DNA from: Paludibacter sp.
GTDB lineage: Bacteria > Bacteroidota > Bacteroidia > Bacteroidales > Paludibacteraceae
Direction of reading: 5' to 3'
Assembly: GCA_028703105.1 (NCBI GenBank)
Contig: JAQVNN010000014.1
Coordinates: forward strand, 1 to 39,207
Length of the DNA stretch: 39,207 nt
In this document: in pieces, positions 26,804 through 36,150 of the stretch
How the letters are laid out: every line of letters starts with the position of its first letter
Position numbering within the stretch: the stretch's first letter is position 1
Position numbers and translations under genes: made by a program
Notes under the pieces: model-generated
Told to the model about the DNA's origin: nothing
The model's database searches: none
What the model saw: only the letters and a program-made list of their open reading frames with translations

Positions 26804-29800
26804 TTAAAAATTAAGAATTAAACCCATTGAATATATTCTGTTCAGAGGATAATTTTTGCCTCCAGCACCAGAAACAAAAACTAATTCGGGATCAAAGAAG
26901 CCAATTATATCTGTAATAGTAAACAGGTTTTCTCCTGTTAAAAAAAGTGATACTTTATCCATATATACCTTTTGCAACCACGACTGAGGCAGTTCATAAT
27001 TTATCGTTAAATTTTTCAGCCGGATATAGGATGCATTTTGTAAATAATAATCAGTAGGGGTGTTGATGGTTTTTGCATTAAATGTTCCATTATTACCAGC
27101 TCCCGAAATATATGGTTTTGTGAAATAGGCATTCGGATTATCTTCACGCCAATAGTCGAGATGTTCTTTAAATACTGTGACTTGTGCAAAGGGTCCTGCA
27201 CCGGAAAAATAATTTGAACCTGCTGGATTGTAATCTCGTTTACCAACGCCTTGGAATAGTGCACTTAGGGATATGTTTTTGTAACGGATAAAACCATTGA
27301 GTGAAAATTGATAACGAGGTGTACTATTTCCAATAATAGTCATATCGCCCATATCATTTAGTGTGTTTGTTCCTCTGTTTATTGCATTGTCATCATTCAA
27401 ATCAATGAATTTTAGATCGCCAGGTTCAAAGTTGCGTCCGGTAAGATATGAAGTATTAAGCAGATCATTATATGTGTCGGCTTCAGCTTGTGTTTGAATG
27501 ATACCAGAAGCACGATAGCCCCATATTTCGCCAACCTTTCTTCCTTTGTACCAATTTTCTGCAGGATTAGTAAAGGTGGGGTTACGATATTCCAAAACTG
27601 TTGATTGGGCATCAGACACCATAGCACCCACCGAATAGTCGATGTCAGAACCAATTTTACCCCTGTAGTTTACTGTAAACTCCCATCCCCGACTGCGCAT
27701 TACTGCATTATTAGTGTTTGGAACAGATGCCCCGAACATGTCTGCAACATCCTCGCTGGGACCCAGCATATCTCTCGTGATTCGTTCAAACAGATCAAAA
27801 CTTCCTGTTAAACGGTTATTGAAAATTCCAAAATCAACTCCGCCATTTTTACTTTTCACTTTTTCCCATGTAACATTCGGGTCAGATGTTTCAGGCCCCC
27901 AGATGATCATATTACGTCCATCAGTGAAGTACCAATTTCCTTGTGCTGATGTATTCATTGTTTTGGAAAAAGTATAAAGTCTTGCTCCACTCTGGTTCCC
28001 TAATTCTCCATAGGATGCACGTAATTTCAAAGAACTCAGTACATGTTGGATAGGTTGCATAAACTTTTCATGTGCCATATTCCATCCTATCGATATGGAA
28101 GGAAACCAGCCCCACCGATTGGCTGTTAAGAATCGTGAAGAGCCATCGTAACGTCCATTCAATTCAAGCAGGTATTTTCCATCATAATCATAATTTATTC
28201 GTCCGAAGAATCCTCGTGTTGCCCATCCATTGCGGCTTTCACTTGGTGTTTTATCTCCTGTAGCTAAATTAATACCCGGATTTGTGGTGTTAATCAAGCC
28301 AACAACACGAGCTTGCAGCATTTGGAATTGATTATTCTCTTCCTGATAACCGCCCATAAGAATGAAATTATGATTTTTTGCCAATGTGAAATTATAATTG
28401 CTGTAGAGGTTTATGCTTTGATATTCAGAGGCAGCCATCGAACGCAGGAAAGAACTTGCGTCAGGAATACCTAATTCGGAACGTGTGTTTTGTTTGTATG
28501 AAGTGCCATCTATACCGATAAAAGTAGCTGGAGTAGCGAGAGCTTCGTAATCCGTAGTTCCTTTTTTATAAGTATATTCAAAAAAAACTTTCCATCTTTT
28601 GATGGGCTCTAATTCCAATCCTCCTGTAATTATGGAGTTTGTGTTCATTGTCTCTGTATATGTACCTGACTGAAGGTAAGGGACCTGTGAAAGTTCGGAA
28701 AAGTTCCCATTTAAATCATAAGGAGAAACGGTTGCTCTGAAACGTGCTAAACCGTGATAAAACATACTTTCATTGATTGCTCCCGTACCAAAAGGTGAAT
28801 TTTGTTTTCCATTAGAATACTTGGTATTAAGTTTTAATTTCAGCCATTCGGTTAGTTGTGAAGTCAGACTGGAATTAAAATTATACTGTCTATAATTTAT
28901 ATCAGCATACCGTAATAATCCTTCTTCATCGTAATATCCTCCGGAGATATAATATTTAGCTATTTTATTTCCGCCTGTAAAACTGATGTTGTGGTTTTGT
29001 TTGAAAGCATAATTTTTATAGTGAAATTTAAACCAATCTGTACTTCCAACTCCTCTTGAATTGTTTTCGAAAATTGTACTCATACTATTATTAGAAGTTA
29101 CACCAGGCCAACTGTTTATATTGGTTGGATTCTCGGCATATAGTTTAAGCACTTCTAATTGTTTTTCAGAGTATTGAGGAGTTACGCCTGCATTTCTGTT
29201 CCCATCATTGAAAAACTTAGCAAATTCATACCCATTAACCATTTTAGGTAAATTAAGAGCTGACGACCAACTTGCAGAACCTTGATACGAGACACGCATC
29301 TTGTCTTCTTCTCCTTTTTTGGTTGTTACCAAAATTACACCGTAAGCTGCTCGTGCCCCATAAATTGCAGCTGCTGCAGCGTCTTTTAAAACAGATATGC
29401 TGGCAATATCATTTGGGTTCACATCCGCGAGATTCATTTCTACTCCATCAACCAGTATATAAGGAGCATCGCTTCCACTTAAATTTCCTTGTCCGCGGAT
29501 TTGAAGAGAGAAACTTTTCCCGGGAGTTCCTCCGGCATTTGGAATAGATGCTGTAAGCCCGGGAATTACACCCTGAAGACTTTGAGTTACATTCACAACA
29601 GGACGTTTTGTAAACTCTTCCCCATCAATCATTGCTACAGATCCTGTAAGATTTACTTTTTTCTGTGTTCCAAATCCTACAACCACTATTTCTTCCAATA
29701 ATCCTGTGTCCTCATATAGTGTTACATTAATTACAGTTCTTCCGTTTAACGGGACACTTTGCGGTTTCATGCCGACATATGATATCATCAATGTGGCGTT

Positions 29801-30364
29801 TTCAGGGACATTGACGAGCGTATAGTTTCCATCAATATCGGTAACTGTACCATTTGTGGTATCGCCTTGAATTACAATTGTGGCGCTGATTACTGGCGTA
29901 CCGTTGTTATACGTTACTTTTCCTGATATTTTTTTGCCTTGTTGTTGATGCAATGCAGCCCCCTGTTTACCATTTTCCCTTATTGTTACATTATCGGATC
30001 TTAGAAAAACCCGGTTATTCACGACTTTAAAATGGATGTCGGTCTCATCGAAAATTAGTTTGAGGATATTTTCGATCGTCTCATTACTAACATTGACAGA
30101 TACTGCCGGAATTTCTGTATCCAGAATTTCTGTATCATAAGAAAATTCATATCCTGTTTGTTTATGAAGTTCTTCGATAACATTGGATAACAATGTGTTC
30201 TTTAGTGCTAATTTTACATTTACCGATTGCAAATGAACGGCACTCTCCGCCATACAGGGGAGTACAATGAACAAAGAGACGAAGCAAAAAATAATTGCTT
30301 TTAACAGATTTGCGTTAACGGCAAAGAGTTTGTTTGTCGTTAAGTGATTTAATTTCATATTCAT
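26804..30364 (-). CDS. SusC/RagA-family TonB-dependent transporter with N-terminal STN (secretin/TonB short N) domain
   Basis: STN-like VKLALKNTLLSNVIEELHKQTGYEFSYD; carboxypeptidase-D-like KISGKVTYNNGTPVISATIVIQGDTTNGTVTDIDGNYTL; plug LEEIVVVGFGTQKKVNLTGSV; TonB barrel. Confidence 0.96.
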   Translation of the reverse strand: MNMKLNHLTTNKLFAVNANLLKAIIFCFVSLFIVLPCMAESAVHLQSVNVKLALKNTLLSNVIEELHKQTGYEFSYDTEILDTEIPAVSVNVSNETIENILKLIFDETDIHFKVVNNRVFLRSDNVTIRENGKQGAALHQQQGKKISGKVTYNNGTPVISATIVIQGDTTNGTVTDIDGNYTLVNVPENATLMISYVGMKPQSVPLNGRTVINVTLYEDTGLLEEIVVVGFGTQKKVNLTGSVAMIDGEEFTKRPVVNVTQSLQGVIPGLTASIPNAGGTPGKSFSLQIRGQGNLSGSDAPYILVDGVEMNLADVNPNDIASISVLKDAAAAAIYGARAAYGVILVTTKKGEEDKMRVSYQGSASWSSALNLPKMVNGYEFAKFFNDGNRNAGVTPQYSEKQLEVLKLYAENPTNINSWPGVTSNNSMSTIFENNSRGVGSTDWFKFHYKNYAFKQNHNISFTGGNKIAKYYISGGYYDEEGLLRYADINYRQYNFNSSLTSQLTEWLKLKLNTKYSNGKQNSPFGTGAINESMFYHGLARFRATVSPYDLNGNFSELSQVPYLQSGTYTETMNTNSIITGGLELEPIKRWKVFFEYTYKKGTTDYEALATPATFIGIDGTSYKQNTRSELGIPDASSFLRSMAASEYQSINLYSNYNFTLAKNHNFILMGGYQEENNQFQMLQARVVGLINTTNPGINLATGDKTPSESRNGWATRGFFGRINYDYDGKYLLELNGRYDGSSRFLTANRWGWFPSISIGWNMAHEKFMQPIQHVLSSLKLRASYGELGNQSGARLYTFSKTMNTSAQGNWYFTDGRNMIIWGPETSDPNVTWEKVKSKNGGVDFGIFNNRLTGSFDLFERITRDMLGPSEDVADMFGASVPNTNNAVMRSRGWEFTVNYRGKIGSDIDYSVGAMVSDAQSTVLEYRNPTFTNPAENWYKGRKVGEIWGYRASGIIQTQAEADTYNDLLNTSYLTGRNFEPGDLKFIDLNDDNAINRGTNTLNDMGDMTIIGNSTPRYQFSLNGFIRYKNISLSALFQGVGKRDYNPAGSNYFSGAGPFAQVTVFKEHLDYWREDNPNAYFTKPYISGAGNNGTFNAKTINTPTDYYLQNASYIRLKNLTINYELPQSWLQKVYMDKVSLFLTGENLFTITDIIGFFDPELVFVSGAGGKNYPLNRIYSMGLILNF

Positions 30365-30401
30365 ACATTTTTTGTGTTTTAGTATTAGCTTTTAGGTGTT
30401 G

Positions 30402-30415
30402 TGTGATTAATCACA
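30402..30415. promoter_or_regulatory. Perfect 14-bp palindrome TGTGATTAATCACA upstream of susC-like gene
   Basis: Self-complementary sequence 38 bp upstream of the SusC start; half-sites TGTGA/TCACA. Confidence 0.4.
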
Positions 30416-30467
30416 TTTGGGTGGTTTTTGCTCTAAGTGATTTTCATGGGCGTCTTTTTATAATGCA

Positions 30468-31445
30468 TTATTTAACAGTTTGTTCCGTTAAGAAAACCTC
30501 GTTCCCTTCAATTTTGTATTCAAGAGGAGTTAAGTACTTGATATTATTGAGTATATCAATCAGCGATTCTTCCTTGTTGATGATCAGTTTGAAGCGTCGT
30601 TCTGCTAATTTTGCAGATTGAATATTAATATTGATATGATAGATGTCTGCCAATTTATTCACAATCTCTCTTAGTGTGGTATTGTCATAGATAGTTTGAT
30701 CTAAATGCCAGGCAGTTAATGTACTTGTATCTACAGATTTAACTACATATTGTTTGTTGCCGGAATTATAAAACAACTTTTCACCGGGATTCATCTGGTA
30801 AATATCGTTTCTGTTATTGTCTTGTAAAACAATTTTTCCCGAAACAAGTATTGCCTCCACATTTTTTTCTTTTTGATCAATTTTTAAATCAAAAGTAGTT
30901 CCTGTTACTTTTATATTGATGTGTTTACCGGTTATTGTAAAAGGATTGTTGACATCTTTTTTTATTTCAAAAAAACCTCGCCCTATCAGAGAGACTTCTC
31001 TATGTGTCGGAGAAAAAGAATGTGGTATATGTAATTCAGAGGCAGTACTCAACCAAACTGTACTTCCATCCGCAAATTGTACTTTTTTTACGGATTCATT
31101 TTCGGTTACACAAATGGTAGTATATTTCCCGGCCGACATTTGTTTCCATCCAAATATTGACAGTGAAACAAGCAATAGAACCAAAGCAGCATATTTAGAG
31201 ATGTTTTTTAGGCGGCAAATGAGTGTTTTGTGATGGATTTTCGTTTTAATGCGCATCATTGCCTGAGCGGTTTCTGCTACTGTATTCCGCTGTGAATACT
31301 CGTTCAAAAGTCGCAACTTGCATATTTCCGAAAAAAGCAATTCGTTTTCGGGCGATAGAGAACGCCATTGCAATACGCGCTCTCTTTCTTCAACAGTGAG
31401 AGGGTGTGAAATATATTTGATCAATAATGAAAAATCGGAGTCCAT
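30468..31445 (-). CDS. FecR-family anti-sigma factor
   Basis: Cytoplasmic helix bundle, single TM, FADGSTVWLSTASELHIPHSFSPTHREVSLIGRGFFEIKKDVNNPFTI...VTGTTFDLK: FecR hallmarks. Confidence 0.95.
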   Translation of the reverse strand: MDSDFSLLIKYISHPLTVEERERVLQWRSLSPENELLFSEICKLRLLNEYSQRNTVAETAQAMMRIKTKIHHKTLICRLKNISKYAALVLLLVSLSIFGWKQMSAGKYTTICVTENESVKKVQFADGSTVWLSTASELHIPHSFSPTHREVSLIGRGFFEIKKDVNNPFTITGKHINIKVTGTTFDLKIDQKEKNVEAILVSGKIVLQDNNRNDIYQMNPGEKLFYNSGNKQYVVKSVDTSTLTAWHLDQTIYDNTTLREIVNKLADIYHININIQSAKLAERRFKLIINKEESLIDILNNIKYLTPLEYKIEGNEVFLTEQTVK

Positions 31446-31672
31446 GCCATTTATTAATGTTTTATTAAGCTAAACGGCCAATAAGAGAAAATTACTGAGT
31501 AAAATTAATTTTTTTTTTGCGAGCTTACTTTTTGCTAATTACGAATGGAGAAAATCTTTCAGATGAGATTCAAATATCGGTACTCGAAAACGGCTGAAAT
31601 TGAAATAGATATATCTCATAATTATTTAGTCTTCAACAGTAAAATTTATATTGATAGTCTTAAGAAAATATT

Positions 31673-32257
31673 TTATAAACAGACGATTATATTTTTACAA
31701 AAAAACACCAAAAGCAGAAAGTCTGATGGCGAAAGATGCATGCGTAAGTATTTTAGAGTCAGATAAAGATGACTTTCAACGGTGCGCTGAGGAATTTGCA
31801 ACTTTTCAGCTACTTCTTTCGGTTTATATCCTTCATAGTAAACAAGTTTAAAAACTTGTTGCCTAGTTTCAGGAAGTTGTTTGATCAGGGTATTTAGACT
31901 TTCTTCAAAGTCTTTGCTAAAAAGCTCTTGAATAGGCTGACAATTATTATCTATATAAAGCTGATATTCTTCTGCAAATTTCAGGAGTGTTTCCTGTTCC
32001 TGTTTCTCTAGTCGAGAGTTTTTTCTTATGTGATCTATACATCTCGTGTAGGTTGTCTGAAACAGATAAGAATAAAAATCTTCGCCAAAATGGAGCCTGT
32101 TTCGCTTCTCCCATACGTACATAAATACTTCCTGAGCGATGTCCTCCCCAATATTTCTATCGTTCAGTATTGTTGCAGCATACGCAACAACCCGAGGATA
32201 AAAATTACAAAACAGATTTTCAAACTGTAGAAGGGATATTGATTGAAGTTCCGTCAT
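31673..32257 (-). CDS. ECF RNA polymerase sigma factor (FecI/sigma-70 region 2 and 4)
   Basis: LNDRNIGEDIAQEVFMYVWEKR; LPETRQQVFKLVYYEGYKPKEVAEKLQIPQRTVESHLYLTLKYLR. Confidence 0.94.
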   Translation of the reverse strand: MTELQSISLLQFENLFCNFYPRVVAYAATILNDRNIGEDIAQEVFMYVWEKRNRLHFGEDFYSYLFQTTYTRCIDHIRKNSRLEKQEQETLLKFAEEYQLYIDNNCQPIQELFSKDFEESLNTLIKQLPETRQQVFKLVYYEGYKPKEVAEKLQIPQRTVESHLYLTLKYLRMHLSPSDFLLLVFFCKNIIVCL

Positions 32258-32280
32258 AAAACATCATGGTTATGATGTGC

Positions 32281-32288
32281 CAAAGATA
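32281..32288 (-). promoter_or_regulatory. Bacteroidetes -7 element (TATCTTTG) for the ECF sigma gene
   Basis: Matches TAnnTTTG on the minus strand ~24 nt upstream of ATG; no convincing -33. Confidence 0.4.
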
Positions 32289-32494
32289 GTCTATTATTTT
32301 AAAATACACGATTTGTTAAAAAAATATTGTACAATATGTTGCTGCGTATCAGGTGTTGCCATGTTTGCCTCATTTTATTGTATAAAAATACTATCATGTT
32401 TTTTACTATGTTTGAAAAACAAATCAGGCTGTTTGTTGAGCATGAAAGTATAATCATTTTTTCTTTTATTTTATCGAGTATTCTAAACATTGTG

Positions 32495-32502
32495 TAACTT
32501 TG
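32495..32502 (+). promoter_or_regulatory. Bacteroidetes -7 element (TAACTTTG) for the NAD(P)HX repair gene
   Basis: Matches TAnnTTTG 14 nt upstream of the ATG at 32517. Confidence 0.4.
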
Positions 32503-32516
32503 CCAGAGAAAAAATT

Positions 32517-34034
32517 ATGAAGATATTCATCACATCTCAAATCCGCCAGCTTGATCAATACACCATCGAGCGTGAACCAATAGTTTCTGTCGATTTGATG
32601 GAGCGTGCAGCAGATGCATTGCTTGATAAGTTGTTGGCGTTTTATCCGGAGTCTGATACCCGGTTTTGTCTGTTTGCCGGTCACGGCAACAACGGTGGTG
32701 ATGCGCTGGCCCTTGCCCGTAAGCTGAAAGCCTTGCAATACGATGTGCAGGTGCATTCGTTTGCAGCCGGAAAATTGTCTGAAGATTGTGAAATCAATAA
32801 AAATCGGCTCCGGGAGATGTTCCCGCAGGTGTTAGTAGAGCACGATAATAAATTTGTTGCGCCAGAAATCGATCGGGATACGGTTATTATCGACGGATTG
32901 TTCGGTTCCGGATTGAGCCGTCCCCTTTCCGGCTTCTATGCCGAAGTGGTTGATTTTATCAATACAATCGAAAACACGGTAATCGCGATTGATGTTCCTT
33001 CGGGTTTGAATGCGGATACCTGTCACAACATGCATGAGCCGATAGTAAAGGCAAATTACACCTTCAGCCTTCAGTTTCCGAAATTAGCTTTTTTCTTCTT
33101 TGAAAATGAACGTTATACCGGTGAGTGGTCGGTGCTGGATATCGGATTGCATCCACAAAGTATAGAAGAAATGCCGACTGATTATCATTATCTTACACAC
33201 GAAGAGGTGTCCGGATTGATTAAAAAACGTGGAAAGTTTACACACAAGGGCTCTTATGGACATTTAGCCTTGCTGGCCGGAAGCAAGGGCATGGCTGGTG
33301 CATCTATTTTGACAGCAAGGGCAGCACTTAGATCGGGAGTTGGTTTACTTACGGTTCATGGTCCCGAAAGTAACCGTTGTATTTTGCAGACAAATGCGCC
33401 GGAGGTTATTTACGAAACCGATCGTAATCCCGATTATATTTCGCAGTTTTACTATGCTGATAAATACGACGCATTGGCGATAGGACCGGGGATGGGCACC
33501 CAAAGTCCAACCGTCAAAATGATTCAGAATTTGTTGCCGGAATTACGGGTTCCCTGCGTACTTGATGCCGATGCACTCAATATTATTGCATCTCAGAAGA
33601 ATCTGCTTGGCAATATCCCGGCAGGAAGTATCTTAACACCTCATCCAAAAGAATTTGAACGACTTTGGGGTATTAACGGGAATTCATATGATTGCCTGCA
33701 GAAAGCGCACGAAATGGCAGTCAACCATCAGCTTATTATTGTGTTGAAAGGTGCTTATACGAGAATCGTGATGCCTGATGGTAAGGTGTATTTCAATAGC
33801 ACCGGTAACCCGGGCATGGCGACAGCCGGTTCAGGCGATGTGCTTACCGGTGTTCTGGGTGCGTTGCTGGCTCAGGGTTATGCCCCTGAGATTGCAGCAA
33901 AACTGGGAGTTTATCTACATGGATTGGCGGCTGATCTGGCATTGGAGACCGAATCGGAAGAATCGCTGATGGCAGGTGATATTATTGCTTCAATTGGTAA
34001 AGCTTTCAAATGTCTGAAAAAAAACGTAAAGTAA
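32517..34034 (+). CDS. nnrD: Bifunctional NAD(P)H-hydrate epimerase / ADP-dependent NAD(P)H-hydrate dehydratase
   Basis: FAGHGNNGGDALALARKL (epimerase); GSYGHLALLAGSKGMAGASILTARAALRSGVGLLT and NPGMATAGSGDVLTGVLGALLAQG (dehydratase). ATG at 32517. Confidence 0.94.
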   Translation: MKIFITSQIRQLDQYTIEREPIVSVDLMERAADALLDKLLAFYPESDTRFCLFAGHGNNGGDALALARKLKALQYDVQVHSFAAGKLSEDCEINKNRLREMFPQVLVEHDNKFVAPEIDRDTVIIDGLFGSGLSRPLSGFYAEVVDFINTIENTVIAIDVPSGLNADTCHNMHEPIVKANYTFSLQFPKLAFFFFENERYTGEWSVLDIGLHPQSIEEMPTDYHYLTHEEVSGLIKKRGKFTHKGSYGHLALLAGSKGMAGASILTARAALRSGVGLLTVHGPESNRCILQTNAPEVIYETDRNPDYISQFYYADKYDALAIGPGMGTQSPTVKMIQNLLPELRVPCVLDADALNIIASQKNLLGNIPAGSILTPHPKEFERLWGINGNSYDCLQKAHEMAVNHQLIIVLKGAYTRIVMPDGKVYFNSTGNPGMATAGSGDVLTGVLGALLAQGYAPEIAAKLGVYLHGLAADLALETESEESLMAGDIIASIGKAFKCLKKNVK

Positions 34035-34072
34035 ATGTACTGCACCTGAATCTTTTTTTGAATATTGCCTGG

Positions 34073-34906
34073 TTAACTGTGATACTGAATTAATCCTTCC
34101 ATCGGACTTTGCAAAATTTGACTGATGAAGATATTTCTTTCAGAAGCCACTATTTCCAGTGTGTCCTTAAAATAATACGCCACGGAGCCCACAAATCCTA
34201 CTTTCATTTCTGTGAGATCATATTGCATTACATTCCGGGTAAAGAAAGCGTCAAAATTGTCGAAAATTAAGTTGAAGATGGCAGGTTCTTCAATGTGTTT
34301 AGCCATAAAAGGAGCAAAAGAAGCCAAAAACTTGCTTGGAAAGGGATTTTTGTAAACAGCATCCATGACTTTTTCCTGGCTTAATTCATACTCATCAATC
34401 AACTTATCACAGAGCCATTCCGGTAATTGTTTTTTCATGCAATCGGCAATCAATAATTTACCCAGAACAGCTCCACTACCTTCATCTCCAAGAATAAACC
34501 CCAAAGGAGAAACATTTTTGATGATGTGTGTGCCATCATAATAGCACGAATTAGAACCGGTACCCAAAATACACGCAATTCCTTTCTCATGTTGGAAAAG
34601 TGCCCGTGCTCCACCCAGCAGGTCACTCTCAACTTCAATCTTCGCGTCAGGATAAAAGTATGATAAAGCCTCAGAAACAGTTTTTTTCTTTTCAGGAAAT
34701 GCACACCCGGCTCCATAAAAAAATATTGCTTCAATGTTATACTGATGTGTTTTTGGAAGTAAAGAAGTGAGTATCAGTTCCTGAATTTCGCCGGTTGTTT
34801 GATAGAACGGATTTATTCCGGACGTTTCAATTTTTAAGATAAGCTCTTTATTTTCAGTTACATTCCAGGTGGTGTTGGATGAGCCACTATCGGCAATCAG
34901 TACCAT
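34073..34906 (-). CDS. BadF/BadG/BcrA/BcrD-type ATPase, N-acetylglucosamine-kinase-like
   Basis: MVLIADSGSSNTTW (phosphate-1 motif); ACILGTGSNSCYYDG; SPLGFILGDEGSGAVLGK. Confidence 0.88.
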   Translation of the reverse strand: MVLIADSGSSNTTWNVTENKELILKIETSGINPFYQTTGEIQELILTSLLPKTHQYNIEAIFFYGAGCAFPEKKKTVSEALSYFYPDAKIEVESDLLGGARALFQHEKGIACILGTGSNSCYYDGTHIIKNVSPLGFILGDEGSGAVLGKLLIADCMKKQLPEWLCDKLIDEYELSQEKVMDAVYKNPFPSKFLASFAPFMAKHIEEPAIFNLIFDNFDAFFTRNVMQYDLTEMKVGFVGSVAYYFKDTLEIVASERNIFISQILQSPMEGLIQYHS

Positions 34907-35007
34907 ATAATATAATTAATAAATTAAATGAAATTTTAAATTGTTTGCAAAGATAGTATTTTTTGTGTTTTCTGAATTTTAACAGCTGTCATATTCCAAT
35001 TTTTCCG

Positions 35008-35015
35008 TACTTTTG
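35008..35015 (+). promoter_or_regulatory. Bacteroidetes -7 element (TACTTTTG) upstream of the cupin gene
   Basis: Matches TAnnTTTG; lies in the divergent intergenic region ~90 nt upstream of the start. Confidence 0.4.
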
Positions 35016-35103
35016 GCAAATAAAAATTGAAACGAATGTTATGTTGCATGTTTTTTTTAAAAATGTTGTTCATTTTAGGATGTAAAACTTAAAAATTCAC
35101 GAT

Positions 35104-35520
35104 ATGAAACGGCTGCTTATCATTTGTTCTATTTTATTTGTTGCTTTTTCTGTCCGGTCGCAGTACAACGATAATATTATCATTGAACAAATACTCAAAT
35201 CAGATACCACGTCAACCGGACAAAGGATAGTTTATCCTCAGGTGGCGAATGCTGAGGTTACTATGGCGAAAATCACTTTTCCTCCGGGAAGTTCTACTGG
35301 CTGGCACAAACACGATATTCCGGTTTTTGCTTATGTAATGGAAGGTGAGCTGACTGTTGAACTGGAAAACGGCAAAACTCTGCAGTTTAAACAGGGTACT
35401 TCGTTTGCAGAAGTGCACGATACCTGGCACAACGGGAAAAACAACGGTACCGATAACTTAGTGTTGATAGCCATTTATATGGGTGAAAAAGGAAAAGCCC
35501 TTTCAAAATCAAAACAATAA
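35104..35520 (+). CDS. Secreted cupin-domain protein
   Basis: Signal peptide; ITFPPGSSTGWHKHDIPVFAYVMEGELTVELENGKTLQFKQGTSFAEVHDTWHNGKN cupin motifs. Confidence 0.9.
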   Translation: MKRLLIICSILFVAFSVRSQYNDNIIIEQILKSDTTSTGQRIVYPQVANAEVTMAKITFPPGSSTGWHKHDIPVFAYVMEGELTVELENGKTLQFKQGTSFAEVHDTWHNGKNNGTDNLVLIAIYMGEKGKALSKSKQ

Positions 35521-36099
35521 ATGAAGAGAATTATTTTAGGCCTGACTTGCTTGCTGATGATAACAACAGGTAAAGCCGGCGAAGAAACCAAAAGTTTGTA
35601 TAGCGGAGGAATGTTGATATTACAGCCGGGTTTTACCATGGCAACAAACGAGCACCAAGATATTCGTGGCATGAGTTCTTCTATTGGGGGGATTTTGCGG
35701 ATGTATTTTTGTGAGCATTTTACGGCAGGGGTTTATGGTGGGAGACAAAAAACGAGTTATACAACGAACGGTTCTGATAATTCTTATCTGAGCCTGGGAT
35801 ATGGCGGGCCTTTTATTGGTGTTACGCGCAAATCAGGAAAGTTCCGTTATACCGCTTCTGCGTTTGCCGGGATGGGTTCGTTTCGCAACCTACACATTGA
35901 TAACCAGACCGACAGTTTCTTATCTGATGCTAATTTTTATAAAGCTGCAACAGTTGTATATTCTCCTATCATAAGCCTCGATTATGCCATTACCAAAAGA
36001 ATTTATCTCACGGCGCAAACCCTTTGCCTGATGGGACAGTTTGAAAATAAATCTTTCTATAACCCAACTTTTCAGCTTGGAATTTTGTTTAGCAGGTAA
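35521..36099 (+). CDS. Predicted secreted/outer-membrane beta-barrel protein, unknown function
   Basis: Signal peptide MKRIILGLTCLLMITTGKAG; alternating beta pattern ending in aromatic-rich TFQLGILFSR; directly adjacent to cupin. Confidence 0.65.
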   Translation: MKRIILGLTCLLMITTGKAGEETKSLYSGGMLILQPGFTMATNEHQDIRGMSSSIGGILRMYFCEHFTAGVYGGRQKTSYTTNGSDNSYLSLGYGGPFIGVTRKSGKFRYTASAFAGMGSFRNLHIDNQTDSFLSDANFYKAATVVYSPIISLDYAITKRIYLTAQTLCLMGQFENKSFYNPTFQLGILFSR

Positions 36100-36150
36100 T
36101 AGCCTGATATCATAAAATCAGGTCTCCATCATAATTTGATATAAATAATA

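Noticed and set aside
26961-29701. Multiple short ORFs inside susC/susD
   Set aside because: Alternative-frame ORFs in long, confidently assigned genes.
32299-32490. 63-aa minus-strand ORF between the ECF gene and nnrD
   Set aside because: Low-complexity AT-rich intergenic DNA, no recognisable motif or start context.
36105-36126. Short inverted repeat cctgat...atcagg after the beta-barrel gene as a terminator
   Set aside because: Only a 6-bp stem with no T-tract.
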